Source: Candidatus Omnitrophota bacterium
GTDB lineage: Bacteria > Omnitrophota > Gorgyraeia > Pluralincolimonadales > Pluralincolimonadaceae
Assembly (NCBI GenBank): GCA_903889135.1
Contig: CAISWF010000086.1
Location: 1-33,738, forward strand
DNA: 33,738 nucleotides
Reading direction: 5' to 3'
The stretch's first letter is position 1. The number at the start of each line of letters is the position of its first letter. Position numbers and translations under genes: made by a program. Below, in pieces: positions 7,104 to 14,459 of this stretch. The notes below the pieces were generated by a model. That model did no database searches and was not told the origin of the DNA. It saw only the letters and a list, made by a program, of their open reading frames with translations.

Positions 7104-7355
7104 CTATTTGTGTTTATGCTTGCAGCCTGAGGGGCAGCTCGAGGTCGCCTTCTCGCAAGGGGCCGGCTCGGACTTCTTCTTGTAATCGGTCTCGTAAAAA
7201 CCCGAGCCCTTGAATATCACTCCGGCTCCGCCGCTTATGAGGCGGTTGACTTTACCGCCGCACTTGGGGCATTTATCGAGGCGCTTGGCAGCCATCGACT
7301 GGAAGATCTCAAATATATGTTTGCATTTCTGGCATTCGTAATCGTAAGTCGGCAT
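7104..7355 (-). CDS. FmdB-family zinc ribbon protein
   Basis: The 83-residue protein begins MPTYDYECQKCKHIFE and continues with CPKCGGKVNRLISGG, giving the two CxxC knuckles (Cys8, Cys11, Cys29, Cys32) of the FmdB/CxxC regulatory family, followed by the usual FKGSGFYETDY segment. The tail (about 62-83) is lysine-rich with three further cysteines and a KHKHK end. FmdB proteins are proposed regulators or chaperone-like factors without an agreed function. It lies 15 bases after the radical SAM gene and 12 before the dehydrogenase. Confidence 0.9.
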   Translation of the reverse strand: MPTYDYECQKCKHIFEIFQSMAAKRLDKCPKCGGKVNRLISGGAGVIFKGSGFYETDYKKKSEPAPCEKATSSCPSGCKHKHK

Positions 7356-7370
7356 TTAAAACAACCTCCT

Positions 7371-8369
7371 TTATATCCAGCAGATCCCGTCTTCCGCCAG
7401 GTAATCATTCCCCACCGCGTAGGCGAAAGCCCGGCATCCGCGGCATTTATATATACGGCAGGTGCCGCACTTTCCTTTTAACTTGCTCTTATCGGTCACT
7501 TCCTTGAGCACCCTGCTTTCGCTTATTATGTCCTTCAGGCTCTTATCGAGGAGGTTCCCGATCTTCATCGCGAACCTGCGGCACGGGAGCAGGTCCCCGT
7601 TGGGCATTATCGCAAAGGCGTCCTCTCCGAGGTTGCATTCTGCGCCCAGCAGTTCAGCGTCGCCTTCTTTGAACTTTATCCAGAACGCCTTGCAGGGGAG
7701 CATATCGTCTTCGGCAGCGTCGATCTCCATGTATTCGCAAATTTCGCCGACCATGCGCTTCCAGTCTTCCTTGCCTATGACCTCGGATTTGAGGCCCTTG
7801 CTCTGGCCCAGAGGTATGAAGCGCTCTATGATAAGGCCGTCCACCTTCAGGTCCCTGCATAGCTGGAAAAGCGCGGGCAGTTCATAGGTGTTCGACCGCA
7901 TGGCCGTAAGCATGATTATGACCTCGAAGGCGCCTTTCTCCTGGAGCAGGTTTATCTTTTCAAGGGCCGTCCTGAAAGCCCCGCCCTTGCGTATCGCGTC
8001 GTTGGTCTTCTCGGTCGCGCCGTCGAGGGATATCTTGATCTGCTTTAATTTTTTTATCTCCCTGAGCTTCACGACTGTATCCTCATCGATAAGGCTCGCG
8101 TTAGTGATCACGGCAAGTTCTTCGGTGGTATCGTGTTTATCGAGATAACGCAGCAGGCTGAAAAAATCCTTCCTCAGGAAGGGCTCCCCTCCGGTGAGGT
8201 TTATCTTCGTCTTCCTTCCGTCCGCGCTCGAGGCGATATTCTCATATATCTTGATGAGATCTGCCAGCGGGATGTCGGAGGCTTTCGTAAAATCATGCTG
8301 GTAACAATGGCGGCACCTGAAATTGCACGCGTCGGTTATATGCCACTGGAAAAAAAGGTTCTCCGCCAT
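7371..8369 (-). CDS. Radical SAM protein with SPASM domain
   Basis: The 332-residue protein has the canonical CxxxCxxC [4Fe-4S] motif at Cys15, Cys19 and Cys22 (TDACNFRCRHCYQHD), a GGEP motif for SAM binding (NLTGGEPFLR) and a C-terminal SPASM-type cluster region: ECNLGEDAF, LPCRRF, then CGTCRIYKCRGCRAF and a final Cys near the C-terminus. That supplies ligands for two auxiliary Fe-S clusters. SPASM enzymes modify peptides or proteins (thioethers, C-C links, anaerobic sulfatase maturation) or small molecules such as heme precursors. No RiPP precursor is visible nearby. The start ATG is one base after the stop of the ferritin-like gene, suggesting translational coupling. The substrate is unknown. 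Confidence 0.92.
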   Translation of the reverse strand: MAENLFFQWHITDACNFRCRHCYQHDFTKASDIPLADLIKIYENIASSADGRKTKINLTGGEPFLRKDFFSLLRYLDKHDTTEELAVITNASLIDEDTVVKLREIKKLKQIKISLDGATEKTNDAIRKGGAFRTALEKINLLQEKGAFEVIIMLTAMRSNTYELPALFQLCRDLKVDGLIIERFIPLGQSKGLKSEVIGKEDWKRMVGEICEYMEIDAAEDDMLPCKAFWIKFKEGDAELLGAECNLGEDAFAIMPNGDLLPCRRFAMKIGNLLDKSLKDIISESRVLKEVTDKSKLKGKCGTCRIYKCRGCRAFAYAVGNDYLAEDGICWI

Positions 8370-8370
8370 C

Positions 8371-8868
8371 TTATGATCCGCTCTTCCTGTTTTTAAGGAT
8401 ACCCTTAAGCGACTCGAGGTGCTTCTCCTCTTCTTTTACTATATCCTCAAAAGCCTTTTTTGCCGGGGCATCGGAGGTCTTGTCGAGGCAGGCCTTAAAG
8501 AAGCTGATCGAACGTTTTTCGAAAAGTATTCCCAGCTCTATCGCCTTATTCCCGTCTTTTATCACGGAGGCCAGGTCGACCGATTCGCCGAAAGGGGCGA
8601 AGATCCTGGTATCTATCTCGTCGACTATGCTGTTCTCGTCCAAAGGCCCGGAGAGATCTTCGACCTTTTGGTTGAAGAACTTCAGGTGCTTCCTCTCCTC
8701 AGTAAGGAGCGAATAGACCGCCTTCTCGGCATCCACATCATCCACCGACGACAGGAAGATGCTGTAAAAATTTATCCCTTCGGCCTCTAGCCTGCGCGCG
8801 ATCTTATAAGCCTCCAGCGGCTTGAAGTCCGATATGATTATCTCGTCGCCTTTATAGTCTATTCTCAT
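8371..8868 (-). CDS. Ferritin-like (rubrerythrin-type) diiron protein
   Basis: The 165-residue helical protein has two ExxH diiron motifs, EERKHLKFF (about residue 57) and EEEKHLESL (about 146), together with glutamates in the intervening helices (RRLEAEGINFY and LGILFEKRSISFF). This is the four-helix ferritin/rubrerythrin pattern. It lacks the rubredoxin-like CxxC tail of true rubrerythrins, so it would need an outside electron donor. Likely roles are peroxide reduction, iron handling or an oxidase step. It is wedged between yjbQ and the radical SAM gene with gaps of one base each, implying coordinated synthesis and perhaps a functional link to the oxygen-sensitive SAM enzyme. Confidence 0.82.
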   Translation of the reverse strand: MRIDYKGDEIIISDFKPLEAYKIARRLEAEGINFYSIFLSSVDDVDAEKAVYSLLTEERKHLKFFNQKVEDLSGPLDENSIVDEIDTRIFAPFGESVDLASVIKDGNKAIELGILFEKRSISFFKACLDKTSDAPAKKAFEDIVKEEEKHLESLKGILKNRKSGS

Positions 8869-8869
8869 G

Positions 8870-9286
8870 TCACTCCCCTATTATCTTGACCAGTACCCTC
8901 TTCCGCCTCTGCCCGTCAAACTCGCCGTAGAATATCCGTTCCCACGGCCCGAAATCCAGCTTTCCCTTCGTCACGGCCACGATGACCTCGCGGCCCATAA
9001 TGGTCCTTTTGAGGTGCGCGTCGCCGTTGTCCTCACCGGTGCGGTTATGCCTGTATCTCTCGACGCCGTAAGGCGCCAGTTTTTCTACCCAATCCAGGAG
9101 ATCCTGGTGAAGCCCGGCCTCATCGTCATTAATGAAGACACTCGCCGTGATGTGCATGGCATTGACCAGGCAAAGCCCTTCTTTTATACCGCTCTTATCG
9201 AGCGCCTTCTCGACCTGGGCGGTAATATTTACTATTTCGTACCTCTTTTCGGTATTGAATGCGAGATACTCTGTATGGGCTTTCAT
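8870..9286 (-). CDS. yjbQ: YjbQ family protein (UPF0047, secondary thiamine-phosphate synthase type)
   Basis: The 138-residue protein shows the family hallmarks: [44 protein letters not shown] and [12 protein letters not shown] at the C-terminus. The length is typical. Family members have weak thiamine-phosphate synthase activity in vitro, but their true role is uncertain. It heads a five-gene operon. The ATG at 9286 lacks a Shine-Dalgarno sequence and lies 9 bases after a TATAAT box, so the mRNA is probably leaderless or nearly so. Confidence 0.92.
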   Translation of the reverse strand: MKAHTEYLAFNTEKRYEIVNITAQVEKALDKSGIKEGLCLVNAMHITASVFINDDEAGLHQDLLDWVEKLAPYGVERYRHNRTGEDNGDAHLKRTIMGREVIVAVTKGKLDFGPWERIFYGEFDGQRRKRVLVKIIGE

Positions 9287-9295
9287 AGTTTAGTA

Positions 9296-9324
9296 ATTAT
9301 AACAGGAATGGACAAGTTAAACAA
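9296..9324 (-). promoter_or_regulatory. Promoter of the yjbQ operon, probably giving a leaderless mRNA
   Basis: On the minus strand TTGTTT (9319-9324) and TATAAT (9296-9301) are 17 bases apart, with TG one base before the -10 box (extended -10). Only 9 bases separate the -10 box from the yjbQ ATG, and these contain no ribosome site. Confidence 0.7.
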
Positions 9325-9326
9325 TA

Positions 9327-9353
9327 GGGGACGCTTCAAAATGAAACGTCCCC
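9327..9353 (-). repeat. 27-bp GC-rich palindrome between the SYLF gene and the yjbQ promoter
   Basis: The sequence starts GGGGACG and ends CGTCCCC. Its 12-base arms pair with a single mismatch (a G-U wobble in one RNA strand) around a 3-base loop. It begins 5 bases after the SYLF stop and ends 3 bases before the -35 box of yjbQ. There is no U-tract, so it is a poor intrinsic terminator. Perfect, GC-rich, intergenic palindromes of this type are usual for dispersed REP-like elements; only one copy is in the window. It may still act as an mRNA 3'-end stabiliser. Confidence 0.6.
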
Positions 9354-9358
9354 GAATT

Positions 9359-10045
9359 TTACTTCGAATAGCCCTGGAGCTCCACGATAAGTGATGCGCC
9401 TGCCGGCGTAGGTTCTACCTTTCCGCCTTTAAGTATCTCTTTCGCGGTCGCGTCAGATTTGTACAGCGCTTTGTCGCCTTCCCTGTTCTGGGTGATCCCG
9501 GTGCCTTCCAGTTTCAGGCCCGCGAAGGCGCCTCTCGACCTGGAATAAGAGAATATCCCGCCCTTCAGCTGCAGGTCGGTGCTTGCCTGCGCGTCCCTTC
9601 CGACCGGCCCCGCGGCTACCGAAGCGTCGGCGCCGAGCGTTAAATGGCTTGCTAGGAAACCGTCTACCCCGCGGTCGCTCATAATAACGAGAATGAGGTC
9701 GGTCGCCTGGCCGCCTATCTGCCAGCCGAAACTCCCCCCTCCTATATTAAACACAGCCGGGGGACTCCAGTTGCCGTTATCGTCCTTATAGATCATGACG
9801 CCCTGGCCGTATTTCGCTCCGATTATAAAACCTCCGCCAACCGTCGAAGGGAATATAGCTATGCCCCTGCATTTCCTTAACAGGTCGGTGGGTATCCCGG
9901 TGTCGGGCATCGCGTTCACTTCCTTAAGCACCTTGCCGGCCTCTGTGATAAGGTCTTCCCATTTATCGGCGTACGCTTTTGCGCCCACTAACAACATCGA
10001 CGCCGTCAGCGCGCCGATCAACAGTAAAGCAGATACCTTCCTCAT
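9359..10045 (-). CDS. Exported SYLF-domain (Ysc84-type) lipid-binding protein
   Basis: The 228-residue protein has a signal peptide (about 1-26, ending AKAYA), then LRKCRGIAIFPSTVGGGFI, GVMIYKDDNGNWSPPAV, GGGSFGWQIGGQATDLILVI and LGADASVAAGPVGRDAQA, which are SYLF-domain signatures. Eukaryotic SYLF domains bind phosphoinositides; bacterial ones are periplasmic or outer-membrane associated and poorly understood. The start overlaps the stop of the pseudouridine synthase gene by 4 bases (ATGA type), so the two are translationally coupled. It ends beside the palindrome at 9327-9353. Confidence 0.9.
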   Translation of the reverse strand: MRKVSALLLIGALTASMLLVGAKAYADKWEDLITEAGKVLKEVNAMPDTGIPTDLLRKCRGIAIFPSTVGGGFIIGAKYGQGVMIYKDDNGNWSPPAVFNIGGGSFGWQIGGQATDLILVIMSDRGVDGFLASHLTLGADASVAAGPVGRDAQASTDLQLKGGIFSYSRSRGAFAGLKLEGTGITQNREGDKALYKSDATAKEILKGGKVEPTPAGASLIVELQGYSK

Positions 10046-10689
10046 GCCGTACCTCCCTTTTGTCCGTTCGTCTCAAGGAACTTCGCCATATCTTCCGGGA
10101 CCGGGGCCGTAAAAACAAGCTGTTCCCCGGTCACGGGATGCGTGAACCCGATATTTTGGGAATGAAGCGCTGCCCTCCTGAACTTAAGCTTGTAATCCTT
10201 GGCGAACGCGAATTTTCTTTCTCCTACCAGCGGATGGCCTATCGACTTGAAATGTATCCTTATCTGGTTGGTCCTGCCGGTCTCCGGTTCGATCTCTACG
10301 ACCGAAAAATCCCTCCGCTCCTCGGTCACCCTGTATTTTGTCACGGACCTTTTGCCTTCTATCGGGAGGTCGATCGTGCCGGCCTTCCTGGCGAGCCGCC
10401 CGTGGACAAAAGCGATATAAGTTTTCCTGACCCTGTGCTGCCTGAACTCCTCCATCATCGCCTGCTGGGTCTTTTTCCCCTTCGCGTATATTATCAGCCC
10501 GGAAGTTTCCCTATCAAGGCGGTGGCACGGGTGCGCGTTTGCCTCGATGCCGCGGGCGTCGAGCTCTCGGTTTAAAAGGGACGTGAGGGTGTTCGATTCG
10601 CCTTTAGGGGTCGGTATCACCAGCAGACCGGCCGGCTTATCGGCGACTATTATATGGTCATCTTCATAGGCTATCTTGAATCCGCTCAT
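10042..10689 (-). CDS. RluA-family RNA pseudouridine synthase
   Basis: The 215-residue protein carries the family's catalytic motif HRLDRETSGL (Asp59 as nucleophile), along with IIVADKPAGLLV near the N-terminus and ETGRTNQIRIHFKSIGHPL and RAALHSQNIGF further on. It has no S4 domain, so it resembles RluA/RluC catalytic cores. The exact uridine in rRNA or tRNA cannot be told. The ATG has no Shine-Dalgarno sequence and is 7 bases after a TATAAT box, suggesting a leaderless transcript. Its stop overlaps the SYLF start. Confidence 0.92.
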   Translation of the reverse strand: MSGFKIAYEDDHIIVADKPAGLLVIPTPKGESNTLTSLLNRELDARGIEANAHPCHRLDRETSGLIIYAKGKKTQQAMMEEFRQHRVRKTYIAFVHGRLARKAGTIDLPIEGKRSVTKYRVTEERRDFSVVEIEPETGRTNQIRIHFKSIGHPLVGERKFAFAKDYKLKFRRAALHSQNIGFTHPVTGEQLVFTAPVPEDMAKFLETNGQKGGTA

Positions 10690-10696
10690 CGACGTG

Positions 10697-10726
10697 ATTA
10701 TACATCCGCCATAGATGGATTGACAA
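10697..10726 (-). promoter_or_regulatory. Promoter of the pseudouridine synthase operon, probably leaderless
   Basis: On the minus strand TTGTCA (10721-10726) and TATAAT (10697-10702) are 18 bases apart. The -10 box ends 7 bases before the ATG at 10689. The same bases read TTGACA (10720-10725) on the plus strand, facing the divergent HD-GYP gene, so the two promoters may share a -35 region; no good plus-strand -10 box was found at normal spacing. Confidence 0.65.
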
Positions 10727-10738
10727 TGTAAAATTTAT

Positions 10739-11992
10739 ATGATAAGTTTATTCAATAGCATGGACATAAATACAACTCGCACTATTAACGAACTAGTTTC
10801 CGCTATTGCTTATGTCCTTGACGTGATGAGCGAAGGCACTAACCTCTACCACTCATGGCGCGTAAGCATATTCGCCTCTCAATTCGCGAAAGCGGTAGTT
10901 CCCGACGACAGAAAGACGATATTCTACGCCGCCCTCCTGCATGATATCGGCTATCTCGCGCTTCCCGAACATATAACCCATTACCTGTTCACGCGCGAGG
11001 ACCCGACGCAGGACCCCGTGATCCTTTCCCACCCCATCATCGGCGCGGAACTGACCAGCCAGATACCAAATCTCTCTACTATAGCTAAACTTATTTTAAA
11101 CCACCACGAATGGTACAACGGCAGGGGCTATCCGCTCGGCAAACAGCGCAACGAGATCCCGCTGGGCGCGCAGATAATACTGCTCGCCGACCAGTTGGAC
11201 ATGCTCATGAGGAGCGGATCGGCGGCCGGTACAAAGGCGATCGAGAAAGAAATATCCTCATGGTCGAATGAGCGCGTCTCGGCCGAGCTCCTCGAAGCGG
11301 CTGTAAGGGTCATCAGGGATGAAGGGCTGGTCGAGGAGGTATCGGAAAAAGAGAATATACCGGCGGTATTTAACAGGGTAAGGACCGAAACCGGGCCCGT
11401 GGATATATCCGGCAGCGTCGACGCGGTAGGTATCGCCTGCGAGGTATTTTCACAGCTGATAGACACGAAGCATCCTTCGATGATCGGGCATTCCAAAAGG
11501 GTCTCGGTTTATTCAATCCTTATTTCGCTCTCGATGAACCTCTCCCACGACGATATAACCAAGACGAAATGGGCGGCGCTGCTCCACGACGTCGGAAAAC
11601 TCGGGATCGCCAAAAGCCTGATAAGTAAACCCGGAAAACTTACCCCGCAGGAATTTGAAGCGATGAAGATACATGCCGTCTATACGCGGGAATTGCTTGA
11701 GACGATCACGGATTTTAAGGAGATAGCCCTGATAGCGAGCTCCGACCACGAGCGTTATGACGGGAAGGGTTACCCGATGGGTCTAAAAGGCGACCAGCTG
11801 CCTTTTGGAACAAGGATAATTTCGGTCGCCGATGCATTCGACGCGATGACGTCTACGAGGACCTACCGCAAGGCGATGTCCAAGGAAGCGGCCTGCGACG
11901 AGATCGAAAAATGCTCAGGGACCCAGTTCGACCCGGCCGTAGTTAAAGAGGCGATTCCGGTCCTGCGCAATCTCTCGGTATCGCTCATGTGA
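10739..11992 (+). CDS. Tandem HD-GYP domain protein (cyclic-di-GMP signalling)
   Basis: This is the only plus-strand gene. The 417 residues contain two HD-GYP units. Unit 1 (about 12-165) has LLHDIGYLALP and NHHEWYNGRGYP: the HD pair is kept, but the usual Lys after HDxG is Tyr and the Asp of HHExxDGxGYP is Asn. Unit 2 (about 220-405) has LLHDVGKLGIA and SDHERYDGKGYP, so it keeps K and GYP but has Asp-His where most members have His-His, which may change metal binding. No sensor or receiver domain precedes them. It may hydrolyse c-di-GMP or merely bind it. The start is uncertain: the ATG at 10739 has no ribosome site, and the ATG at 10760 (MDINTTRT) is a credible alternative. It ends 9 bases from the convergent maf stop. 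Confidence 0.88.
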   Translation: MISLFNSMDINTTRTINELVSAIAYVLDVMSEGTNLYHSWRVSIFASQFAKAVVPDDRKTIFYAALLHDIGYLALPEHITHYLFTREDPTQDPVILSHPIIGAELTSQIPNLSTIAKLILNHHEWYNGRGYPLGKQRNEIPLGAQIILLADQLDMLMRSGSAAGTKAIEKEISSWSNERVSAELLEAAVRVIRDEGLVEEVSEKENIPAVFNRVRTETGPVDISGSVDAVGIACEVFSQLIDTKHPSMIGHSKRVSVYSILISLSMNLSHDDITKTKWAALLHDVGKLGIAKSLISKPGKLTPQEFEAMKIHAVYTRELLETITDFKEIALIASSDHERYDGKGYPMGLKGDQLPFGTRIISVADAFDAMTSTRTYRKAMSKEAACDEIEKCSGTQFDPAVVKEAIPVLRNLSVSLM

Positions 11993-12001
11993 GGTAGGGC
12001 T

Positions 12002-12580
12002 TCAGGCGAAGAGGTCGACGTCTATTTTTTTCAACATCTTTGCCAGCTTCGCCAGCGGCAGGCCGATCACATTGTTGAAACAACCTTCTATCCTGTTTAT
12101 GAATATGCTCCCCAATCCCTGTATGTCAAAACTTCCGGCTTTGTCGAGCGGGGAGACCCTCCTGAAATAATTCCTTATCTGCCTGTCGCTCAAGCGGTAC
12201 ATGTATATTTTCGTCTTCTCGTAATCGGCCAGGGTTTTTTTATTGTCGATATCTATGACCGCCATCCCGGTATAGACCCACTGGGGCCTGCGCGAGATGA
12301 GCTTTAATGTCTTGAACGCGTCATCAAGGTCCTTCGGCTTGCCGATTATCTTCTTGCCTGATAGGACTACCGTATCGGCCGCGATGACGATGCCCGAGCG
12401 GTATCTTTTCGCGACGTCTTTCGCTTTTTTCAGCGCGTTATCCATGACCAGGTCCGCGCAGCCGCTTTTAAGCGTCATATCCTCTTTTGCGCCGGACTTC
12501 GCCGAAACGAAACGCAGCCCTATCTGCCTCAGCAGCTTCTGCCGCTGTTTAGACTGGGAGGCTAATATTATTTTACGCAT
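12002..12580 (-). CDS. maf: Maf family nucleoside triphosphate pyrophosphatase
   Basis: The 192-residue protein begins IILASQSKQRQKLL, the Maf opening (commonly ASxSPRR), and contains the catalytic-site segment VIAADTVV, IGKPKDLDDAFKTLKLIS and DKAGSFDIQGLG before FINRIEGCFNNVIGLPL. Maf proteins hydrolyse dTTP/UTP or modified pyrimidine nucleotides and are linked to house-cleaning and septum formation. The start overlaps the end of the BaiN-type flavoprotein gene by 8 bases. It is last in the dedA operon and converges with the HD-GYP gene, leaving no room for a terminator between the stops. Confidence 0.93.
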   Translation of the reverse strand: MRKIILASQSKQRQKLLRQIGLRFVSAKSGAKEDMTLKSGCADLVMDNALKKAKDVAKRYRSGIVIAADTVVLSGKKIIGKPKDLDDAFKTLKLISRRPQWVYTGMAVIDIDNKKTLADYEKTKIYMYRLSDRQIRNYFRRVSPLDKAGSFDIQGLGSIFINRIEGCFNNVIGLPLAKLAKMLKKIDVDLFA

Positions 12581-13868
12581 TACTCCCGCCCTTTCCAGAA
12601 ATGGCGGGACCTGTGGCCGCGCTCTCTCCCGCCAGATATCCCGTCGAAAACGCCTGCTGCAGGTTATAACCGCCGCTCGGCGCCGACGCGTCTATTATCT
12701 CGCCGGCAAAATATAAGCCCGGGATGATGCGCGACTCCATCGTGCGCGGGTTGATGTCTTTGACCGGGATGCCGCCGCACGTGACCATCGCCTCCTCGAG
12801 CGGCAAAGCGCCTGCCACCGTCATCCTGAAATCCTTCAGCAGCGCCGTTATCCCCTCCCTCTCGGCGCGCGCAAGCTGGTTTATCCTTTTCGCCGGGTCG
12901 AGGTTCAAGGTCGAGGCAAAGACCGGGATCATTTTTAACGGCAGCATATCTTTGAGGAGCGTCTTTATGTTTATGCTTCCGTGCGCCTCTATATCACGCA
13001 GCATCCTATTATCGAGCTGCTCCATCGTGAGCCCGGGTTTAAGGTCAATGGAAAGTGAAACTTCTTTTTTATCCCCGAGAAGTTCTACGACCTGCGAGCT
13101 CAGGTCGAGGACCAGCGGCCCGGAGACGCCGAAATGCGTGAAGAGCATCTCCCCTATCTCGGAATGTATTTTTTTTCCGCCGCATTCGAAAGTGATGCGT
13201 ACATTTTTCAACGTCAGCCCCTGCATCTCGGTCACCCAGGGTTCTTTGGTCTTTAACGGCACGAGCCCGGGCCTTAACGGGTTAAAGGCATGACCGAGCA
13301 ATTTCGCGAAATGGAAACCGTCGCCGGTCGAACCCGTCGCCTTATATGATGCCCCGCCTGTCGCGAGGATGAGCCTGTTAGTCCAGATCTCTGTCCTGCC
13401 TTCGACCTTCAAGTGGAATATTCCGCCCTCATTCCTGACGCCCATCGCGCGCGAGCCGGTAAACATATTAACGCCGTTCTCGGCAAGCGCCTTCTCGAGG
13501 GCCCTGACCACCGACATCGATTTGTCGTCGGACGGGAAGACCCTGCCCTGCCTTTCCGCTTTCGCCGAGAGGCCGTATTTTTTGAAGAACTCGATCAGGT
13601 CGTTGTTGAAAAATTCGTAGAACGCCGAACGCAGGAACTGGCCCTGCTTGCCGAATTTTTGCATGAACGCGTCCATATCGGCGGTGTTGGTCAGGTTGCA
13701 CCTGCCCTTGCCGGTTATCAGTAGCTTCCTGCCGACAGAGGCATTCCGCTCGACAAGCGCGACGTTCTTTTTTAATTCCCCCGCGCGTATCGCGGCCATC
13801 ATGCCGGCCGGCCCGCCTCCGACGACCACGACGTCATAATAATCAACGGCTGCAACTCGCCCGGTCAT
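12573..13868 (-). CDS. FAD/NAD(P)-dependent oxidoreductase, BaiN/YhiN (HI0933) family
   Basis: The 431-residue flavoprotein begins with the dinucleotide-binding motif YDVVVVGGGPAGMMAA followed by VGRKLLITGKGRCNLTNT, which defines the HI0933/YhiN/BaiN family. Further family signs are LILATGGASYKATGSTGDG, MLFTHFGVSGPLVLDLS, and near the end CGGIPVKDINPRTMESRIIPGLYFAGEIID with GGYNLQQAFSTG. Members are related to 3-dehydro-bile acid reductases but mostly have no known substrate. The start overlaps the dedA stop in an ATGA arrangement and its own end overlaps maf, so the three form one operon. Confidence 0.9.
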   Translation of the reverse strand: MTGRVAAVDYYDVVVVGGGPAGMMAAIRAGELKKNVALVERNASVGRKLLITGKGRCNLTNTADMDAFMQKFGKQGQFLRSAFYEFFNNDLIEFFKKYGLSAKAERQGRVFPSDDKSMSVVRALEKALAENGVNMFTGSRAMGVRNEGGIFHLKVEGRTEIWTNRLILATGGASYKATGSTGDGFHFAKLLGHAFNPLRPGLVPLKTKEPWVTEMQGLTLKNVRITFECGGKKIHSEIGEMLFTHFGVSGPLVLDLSSQVVELLGDKKEVSLSIDLKPGLTMEQLDNRMLRDIEAHGSINIKTLLKDMLPLKMIPVFASTLNLDPAKRINQLARAEREGITALLKDFRMTVAGALPLEEAMVTCGGIPVKDINPRTMESRIIPGLYFAGEIIDASAPSGGYNLQQAFSTGYLAGESAATGPAISGKGGSNA

Positions 13869-14452
13869 TTCTTTTTCCAGTTCATATAAAATATCCTTTT
13901 AGTTATCTTGACAGATATGAATACCAGTATCAGCAGTACGGCGGCAATGACCGTCGGTTTCGTGTATTTCATGAGGCTCGTGCCGAAAAGCATCAGAAGG
14001 ATTATCCTCGGGACGACGCCTATGAAAGTGCACAGGATAAACGGCGGCAGCGGTAATTTTGTTATCCCTGAGGCGATGGAGAATACCTTGAACGGGATGA
14101 TCGGCAGTAACCTTCCGATAAGGACGCCCCATACTCCGTATTTTTTCGCGAAATCTTCGGCCTTACTTATATGGTGGGGCTTTATGAATACGTATTTGCC
14201 GTATCTCGCGATGGCCGGCGCCCCGGCATATTTCCCGATCATATATCCGACTATCGCGCCCAGCGTCGCGCCGAGCGAACCGAATACGGTCACCGACCAG
14301 AATGAAAGGCCGAGCGCCCCGGCCCCGATTATTATCACCTCTGAAGGCATCGGGAGGATGCTCGATTCTAGGAACATCGCGATGAAAACACCGAAGTCGC
14401 CCAATTCGGCGACGAGCTTCGTTATATGGGGCTGCATTCCCGCTTCTAACAT
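13865..14452 (-). CDS. DedA/VTT-domain membrane protein
   Basis: The 195-residue integral membrane protein has about five hydrophobic segments and the DedA features FLESSILPMPSEVIIIGAG, GATLGAIVGYMIGKYAG and GRLLPIIPFKVFSIASG (the conserved G-R-x-x-P region). DedA/VTT proteins are implicated in lipid carrier or phospholipid flipping and membrane homeostasis. The ATG at 14452 has no ribosome site and follows a promoter -10 box by 7 bases, which suggests a leaderless mRNA; the ATG at codon 6 is a less likely alternative. It is the first gene of the dedA - flavoprotein - maf operon. Confidence 0.9.
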   Translation of the reverse strand: MLEAGMQPHITKLVAELGDFGVFIAMFLESSILPMPSEVIIIGAGALGLSFWSVTVFGSLGATLGAIVGYMIGKYAGAPAIARYGKYVFIKPHHISKAEDFAKKYGVWGVLIGRLLPIIPFKVFSIASGITKLPLPPFILCTFIGVVPRIILLMLFGTSLMKYTKPTVIAAVLLILVFISVKITKRIFYMNWKKK

Positions 14453-14459
14453 AGCCAGT

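Noticed and set aside
9327-9353. Intrinsic terminator of the SYLF gene
   Set aside because: The stem is strong but is followed on the minus strand by TATTG rather than a U-tract; kept as a palindromic repeat instead.
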